Part shown: in pieces, positions 40,754 through 40,764 of the stretch | Layout: every line of letters starts with the position of its first letter | Numbering within the stretch: the first letter of the stretch is position 1 | Assembly (NCBI RefSeq): GCF_030150285.1 | Contig: NZ_JASLGE010000065.1 | Span: 1 to 40,764, forward strand | DNA from: Pseudomonas sp. | GTDB lineage: Bacteria; Pseudomonadota; Gammaproteobacteria; Pseudomonadales; Pseudomonadaceae | Length of the DNA: 40,764 nucleotides | Direction: 5' to 3' | Translations under genes and position numbers: made by a program | Notes under the pieces: generated by a model | Told to the model about the DNA's origin: nothing | The model's database searches: none | The model's input: the letters and a program-made list of their open reading frames with translations, nothing else

Positions 40754-40764
40754 GTATCTGTTGC

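Noticed and set aside
1..40764. CRISPR arrays, insertion sequences or prophage genes
   Set aside because: No regularly spaced direct repeats, transposase, integrase or phage-like frames were seen.

Overview
The window looks like a chromosomal segment of a plant- or soil-associated fluorescent Pseudomonas. The right end carries the conserved pseudomonad order ychF, pth, rplY, prs, tRNA-Gln; there is a Pseudomonas-type intergenic inverted repeat, a cyo-type quinol oxidase, and a Hrp1-type type III secretion system (T3SS) with an ECF sigma factor HrpL, an AvrE-family effector and HrpL-box promoters. I cannot name the species from sequence alone.

Layout. (1) 1-160: truncated start of an acylating acetaldehyde dehydrogenase on the minus strand. 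(2) 660-7100, plus strand: a YdeP/FdhF-like molybdopterin oxidoreductase followed by cyoABCD, encoding a quinol oxidase without a linked heme O synthase, closed by a strong terminator. (3) 7240-11776, minus strand: a 32-residue membrane peptide, a YagU-like membrane protein and a compact terpenoid locus. The terpenoid locus holds a terpene synthase fused to a cytochrome P450, a SAM methyltransferase translationally coupled to it, and a type I isopentenyl-diphosphate isomerase. (4) 12342-13872: tRNA-Met with its terminator, and an Fsr-type MFS exporter. (5) 13945-36696: a complete hrp/hrc T3SS. (6) 37051-40753: ychF, pth, rplY, prs and tRNA-Gln, all minus strand.

How the T3SS fits together. 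A single enhancer-binding protein (HrpS, 35779-36696) probably activates a sigma54 promoter (14549-14563) in front of hrpL. HrpL then serves four recognisable Hrp boxes: hrpJ-hrcV-hrpQ-hrcN-hrpO-hrpP-hrcQ-hrcRSTU (plus); avrE (plus); two pilin-like genes-hrpB-hrcJ-hrpD-hrpE (minus); and hrpF-hrcC-hrpT-avrF (minus). avrE and its chaperone gene avrF converge in the centre, which resembles the single-island layout described for some P. viridiflava and P. fluorescens-group strains. No hrpR, hrpG, hrpV, hrpZ or hrpK gene is seen, so the regulatory circuit seems simplified compared with P. syringae.

The points most worth a second look are the terpene synthase-P450 fusion locus, the two tandem pilin-like genes, a probable internal translation start in the unsplit hrcQ, the short AvrE without WxxxE motifs, and stem-loops after the small abundant subunits. 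No CRISPR array, insertion sequence or prophage gene was seen.
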